Positions 7,590 to 9,751 of a stretch of DNA of 9,751 nucleotides are shown in pieces (positions within the stretch are counted from its first letter, which is position 1; the number at the start of each line of letters is the position of its first letter). Both the position numbers and the translations under genes were made by a program. The DNA is from Hyphomicrobiales bacterium. Its GTDB lineage: Bacteria > Pseudomonadota > Alphaproteobacteria > Rhizobiales > Xanthobacteraceae. The notes beneath the pieces were generated by a model. The model made no database searches. It was not told where the DNA came from and saw only the letters and a list, made by a program, of their open reading frames with translations. The stretch is from NCBI GenBank assembly GCA_017304505.1, contig JAFKKQ010000085.1, forward strand, positions 3,392 through 13,142, in the 5' to 3' direction.

Positions 7590-8558
7590 ATGCCGCATAG
7601 CATGGGATTCCTTGAACGGCCGGCGGCCGGTCTGGCCTTCCTTGGACGCAACGGCACCAACGCCGTCGCCATCTCGATTCTGCTCGGCATCGCGCTGCCG
7701 CCACTTGGCGCTCTCGTCCGGCCGTATTTTCCGGAGACGGTCTTCCTGCTGCTCTGCCTTGCCTTTCTGCGCGTCGATCCGGCGGCGCTGCGCGCGCAAT
7801 TGGCGCGACCGAAGCTCCTGATCGCAGCGGCAAGCTGGACGATGCTGCTCGTGCCTGTGCTCGCGGGCCTGGCCTTCACCGCGCTCGATCTCGCGGGCCG
7901 CACGCCCGCCCTCCTTCTGGCCCTGATGTTCAATGTCGTGGCGCCGCCGGTCTTTTCATCGCCGGCGCTTGCCGTGCTGATGGGGTTGAACGCCGCCATC
8001 ACGCTGGCCTTGCTGCTCTCCTGCGTCGTGCTGACGCCATTCGTGGCGCCGGCCCTGATCGCGGCCTTTGTCGGGCCGGCGGTCGCGATCTCGCCGGCCG
8101 CACTCGGCCTGCGCCTCATGCTGATGCTCGCAGGCGCGGCCTGCGTCGCGGCGGCCGTCCGCGCCGTTGCCGGACGGAAATGGGTCGAACGCCAGGGTGA
8201 ACGCATCGACGGCCTCAACGTCATCATGCTGTTCCTGTTCGCGGTGGCGCTGATGGGCGATGTCGCGACGACCACCCTCGCCCGCCCGCTGTTCGTGCTG
8301 GCGTTGCTGGCGCTCGCCACCGCCATGACATTCGGGCTGAGCCTGCTCACGGCGCTGGTCTTCGCCCGGGCGGGGCTTCGCACGGCACTGCCGCTCGCCC
8401 ACGCCGCGGGCTCCCGCAACACCGGCTTGATGCTCGCCGCCGCGGCCGGTCAGGTGCCGGATCTGGTGTGGCTCTATGTGGCGCTGATCCAAATTCCCAT
8501 ATACGCCGTGCCGCTGCTCGCACGGCCGCTGCTGCGGCGCCTGTCCACCGCCTCCTAG
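7590..8558 (+). CDS. BASS-like (bile acid:sodium symporter superfamily) membrane transporter
   Basis: The 322-residue, very hydrophobic protein has about nine or ten predicted membrane helices, the first around residues 25-43 (AVAISILLGIALPPLGALV). The helix pattern and the late motif AAGSRNTGLMLAAAAGQVPD resemble the 'G-x-(R/Q)-N-x-G-L-(A/M)-(L/A)' crossover segment of BASS/SBF transporters. These move organic anions, bile-acid-like compounds or keto acids, often with Na+. MFNVVAPPVFSSPALA (about 111-126) may be the matching N-domain unwound helix. Neither candidate start (7590 or 7602, MGFLERP) has a clear ribosome-binding site. It diverges from the DadA-like gene across about 100 bases and precedes rpe by 56 bases on the same strand. 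The substrate is unknown, and a generic Na+-dependent transporter name would be equally fair. Confidence 0.72.
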   Translation: MPHSMGFLERPAAGLAFLGRNGTNAVAISILLGIALPPLGALVRPYFPETVFLLLCLAFLRVDPAALRAQLARPKLLIAAASWTMLLVPVLAGLAFTALDLAGRTPALLLALMFNVVAPPVFSSPALAVLMGLNAAITLALLLSCVVLTPFVAPALIAAFVGPAVAISPAALGLRLMLMLAGAACVAAAVRAVAGRKWVERQGERIDGLNVIMLFLFAVALMGDVATTTLARPLFVLALLALATAMTFGLSLLTALVFARAGLRTALPLAHAAGSRNTGLMLAAAAGQVPDLVWLYVALIQIPIYAVPLLARPLLRRLSTAS

Positions 8559-8614
8559 ACCGGCGTTGCCCGCCCCCGCGCCCCGTGTTACCGCACAGGC
8601 CTTAAGAGGCGCCC

Positions 8615-9298
8615 ATGCCCCGTCCGCTCCGCATCGCACCGTCGATCCTGGCCTCCGATTTTTCCAAGCTCGCCGAAGAGGTGCGCGCAATCGAGGCTGC
8701 CGGCGCCGACTGGATTCATCTCGACGTGATGGACGGCCATTTCGTGCCGGTGATCTCGTTCGGGCCCGAGGTGGTGAAGGCGCTCCGCCCTATCACCCGC
8801 AAGACGCTCGACGTGCATCTGATGATCGCGCCGGTCGACCCGCACCTCGAAGCCTTCGCCAAGGCGGGAGCGGACATCATCACCGTGCATGTCGAGGCCG
8901 GTCCCCATTTGCACCGCTCGCTTCAGGCGATCCGTGCGCTCGGCAAGAAGGCCGGGGTCACCATGAACCCGGCGACCCCGATTTCCATGATCGAACACGT
9001 CATCGATATCGTCGATCTCGTGCTCGTCATGTCGGTGAATCCGGGCTACGGCGGACAGAAATTCATCCCCGAATCCGAGGAAAAGCTCCGTCGCGTCGCG
9101 GCGCTGGTCGGCGACCGGCCGATCGACATCGAGATCGACGGCGGGATCACGGCCGACAACGCTGCGCGGGTGACGCGGGCCGGCGCCAACGCAATGGTCG
9201 CGGGCACCGCCGTATTCAAGGGCGGCCCCAGCGCCTACCGCGCCAACATCGAGGCGATCCGAAACGCCGCCGCGCAGGCGCGCGGCGACGTGGCGTAG
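8615..9298 (+). CDS. rpe: Ribulose-phosphate 3-epimerase
   Basis: The 227-residue TIM-barrel enzyme interconverts D-ribulose 5-phosphate and D-xylulose 5-phosphate in the cytoplasm (pentose phosphate pathway, and the Calvin cycle where present). All family hallmarks are visible: IAPSILASDFSKL at the N-terminus, metal-binding and catalytic H35 and D37 in WIHLDVMDGHFVP, H68 in LDVHLMI, VNPGYGGQKFI (141-151) in the phosphate/active-site loop, and catalytic D175 in IEIDGGI. AGAGG five bases before ATG 8615 supports the start. Length is standard. It follows the BASS-like gene closely and may be co-transcribed. No other pentose phosphate or Calvin-cycle gene is in the window. Confidence 0.97.
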   Translation: MPRPLRIAPSILASDFSKLAEEVRAIEAAGADWIHLDVMDGHFVPVISFGPEVVKALRPITRKTLDVHLMIAPVDPHLEAFAKAGADIITVHVEAGPHLHRSLQAIRALGKKAGVTMNPATPISMIEHVIDIVDLVLVMSVNPGYGGQKFIPESEEKLRRVAALVGDRPIDIEIDGGITADNAARVTRAGANAMVAGTAVFKGGPSAYRANIEAIRNAAAQARGDVA

Positions 9299-9326
9299 TG
9301 GGTTTCCCCGACCGGCGACTGCCGTG

Positions 9327-9751
9327 TCAGCAGCGCGGGCAGCCGAACCTGTAGCTGACCGACGCGCGGACGATGTTGGCGGTCAGCTTGCCGTCGGCGC
9401 CGAGGACGATCGGCGCGCCGGGGAGACTATTGGAGAAGTCGTAGTGCTCGCGGCCGAGATCGGCGTATAGGTATTCAACACCAAAGACGACATTCGGCGT
9501 GATCTTGTAATCAACGCCAGCGCCCACGGTCCATCCGAGATGCGTCTTGCTATCGGTCAAGGTCGGATCACCGGGAGCCGTCAGGTTCGTGATACCGCCC
9601 TCGAGGCGCGCCAGCGCGAGACCGCCCGTCACGTAGAACAGGCTGTTGCCATAGGCCACACCGCCCTTGGCCCGGACGGTCGAGAACCATTTCATCTTGC
9701 CCAATGCGAAAGCGTCCTGGCTCGGGTCGCAGGCATACTTCGCAACGCAGG
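9327..9751 (-). CDS. Outer-membrane beta-barrel protein (Omp25/RopB, PF13505-like), 5' end outside window
   Basis: The frame is open from a TGA at 9327-9329 to the right edge, giving the C-terminal 141 residues. Amphipathic strands with alternating hydrophobic residues and turns are evident: WFSTVRAKGGVAYGNSLFYVTGG, GWTVGAGVDYKITPNVVFGVEYLYADLG and IVRASVSYRF. The FGVEYLYADLG strand is typical of rhizobial 25-31 kDa surface barrels related to OmpA-type porins. The segment before the first strand contains two Cys residues (CVAKYAC). An internal ATG and TTG exist near 9695-9704, but the frame plainly continues upstream. The C-terminus is VSYRF followed by GCPRC instead of ending at the aromatic residue. 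It converges on rpe with a 28-base gap. Confidence 0.85.
   Translation of the reverse strand, partial: CVAKYACDPSQDAFALGKMKWFSTVRAKGGVAYGNSLFYVTGGLALARLEGGITNLTAPGDPTLTDSKTHLGWTVGAGVDYKITPNVVFGVEYLYADLGREHYDFSNSLPGAPIVLGADGKLTANIVRASVSYRFGCPRC

Noticed and set aside
7491..7799. N-terminal extension of the DadA-like protein to 7799
   Set aside because: The added 103 residues are not flavoprotein-like, overlap the divergent transporter gene, and the start at 7490 has a proper ribosome-binding site directly before the GxGxxG fold.
7505..8690. Open frames of 305 and 244 codons on the - strand opposite the BASS-like gene
   Set aside because: The translations are Ala/Arg/Ser- or Gln/His/Gly-rich without any recognisable domain, while the + strand protein has a clear transporter-like helix pattern.
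9299..9326. CGGC/GCCG mini-hairpin between rpe and the outer-membrane gene as a terminator
   Set aside because: The stem is only four base pairs, with no T run on either strand.

Overview
The window is GC-rich and fully packed with genes. It looks like chromosomal DNA of an alphaproteobacterium, most likely order Hyphomicrobiales/Rhizobiales near Bradyrhizobium, Rhodopseudomonas or Xanthobacteraceae. Three things suggest this: the high-GC codon use, a small DUF6867-like membrane protein next to a Liv-type binding protein, and an Omp25/RopB-like outer-membrane barrel. There are no RNA genes, insertion sequences, CRISPR arrays or phage genes. No stretch longer than 300 bases lacks a gene.

Layout, left to right. 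Positions 1-66 hold the last 21 codons of what reads as a LivF-type ABC ATPase. A Bug/TctC-type periplasmic binding protein (130-1113, +) follows. A Cys-type sulfatase (1127-2631, -) converges on it and is split by a one-base frameshift near 2270-2285. Diverging from the sulfatase is a + strand pair, the DUF6867-like three-helix protein (2700-3104) and a LivJ/LivK-type amino-acid binding protein (3209-4330). A 12-codon upstream ORF overlaps the start of the latter. A perfect 12-bp stem-loop (4369-4399) ends this unit. A CcdA-family thiol-disulfide membrane protein (4403-5137, -) converges on the terminator. A P1-family (S58) self-processing aminopeptidase/amidase (5254-6246, +) meets a DadA-like FAD oxidoreductase (6243-7490, -) with interlocked stop codons. 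On the right are a BASS-like transporter (7590-8558, +), ribulose-phosphate 3-epimerase (8615-9298, +) and the 3' part of an outer-membrane beta-barrel gene (9327-9751, -) that runs off the edge.

Several genes share a theme of amino-acid or small organic-acid scavenging: two periplasmic binding proteins, the tail of a Liv transporter, an N-terminal-nucleophile aminopeptidase and a D-amino-acid dehydrogenase homologue. This is inference from neighbourhood only, since the genes lie in several transcription units. I see no clearly new multi-gene system. The points most worth a second look are the frameshifted sulfatase, the separation of the Liv ATPase tail from DUF6867-livJ by a Bug gene and the sulfatase, the DUF6867 protein as a possible transporter accessory subunit, and the stop-start-coupled mini-ORF before livJ.
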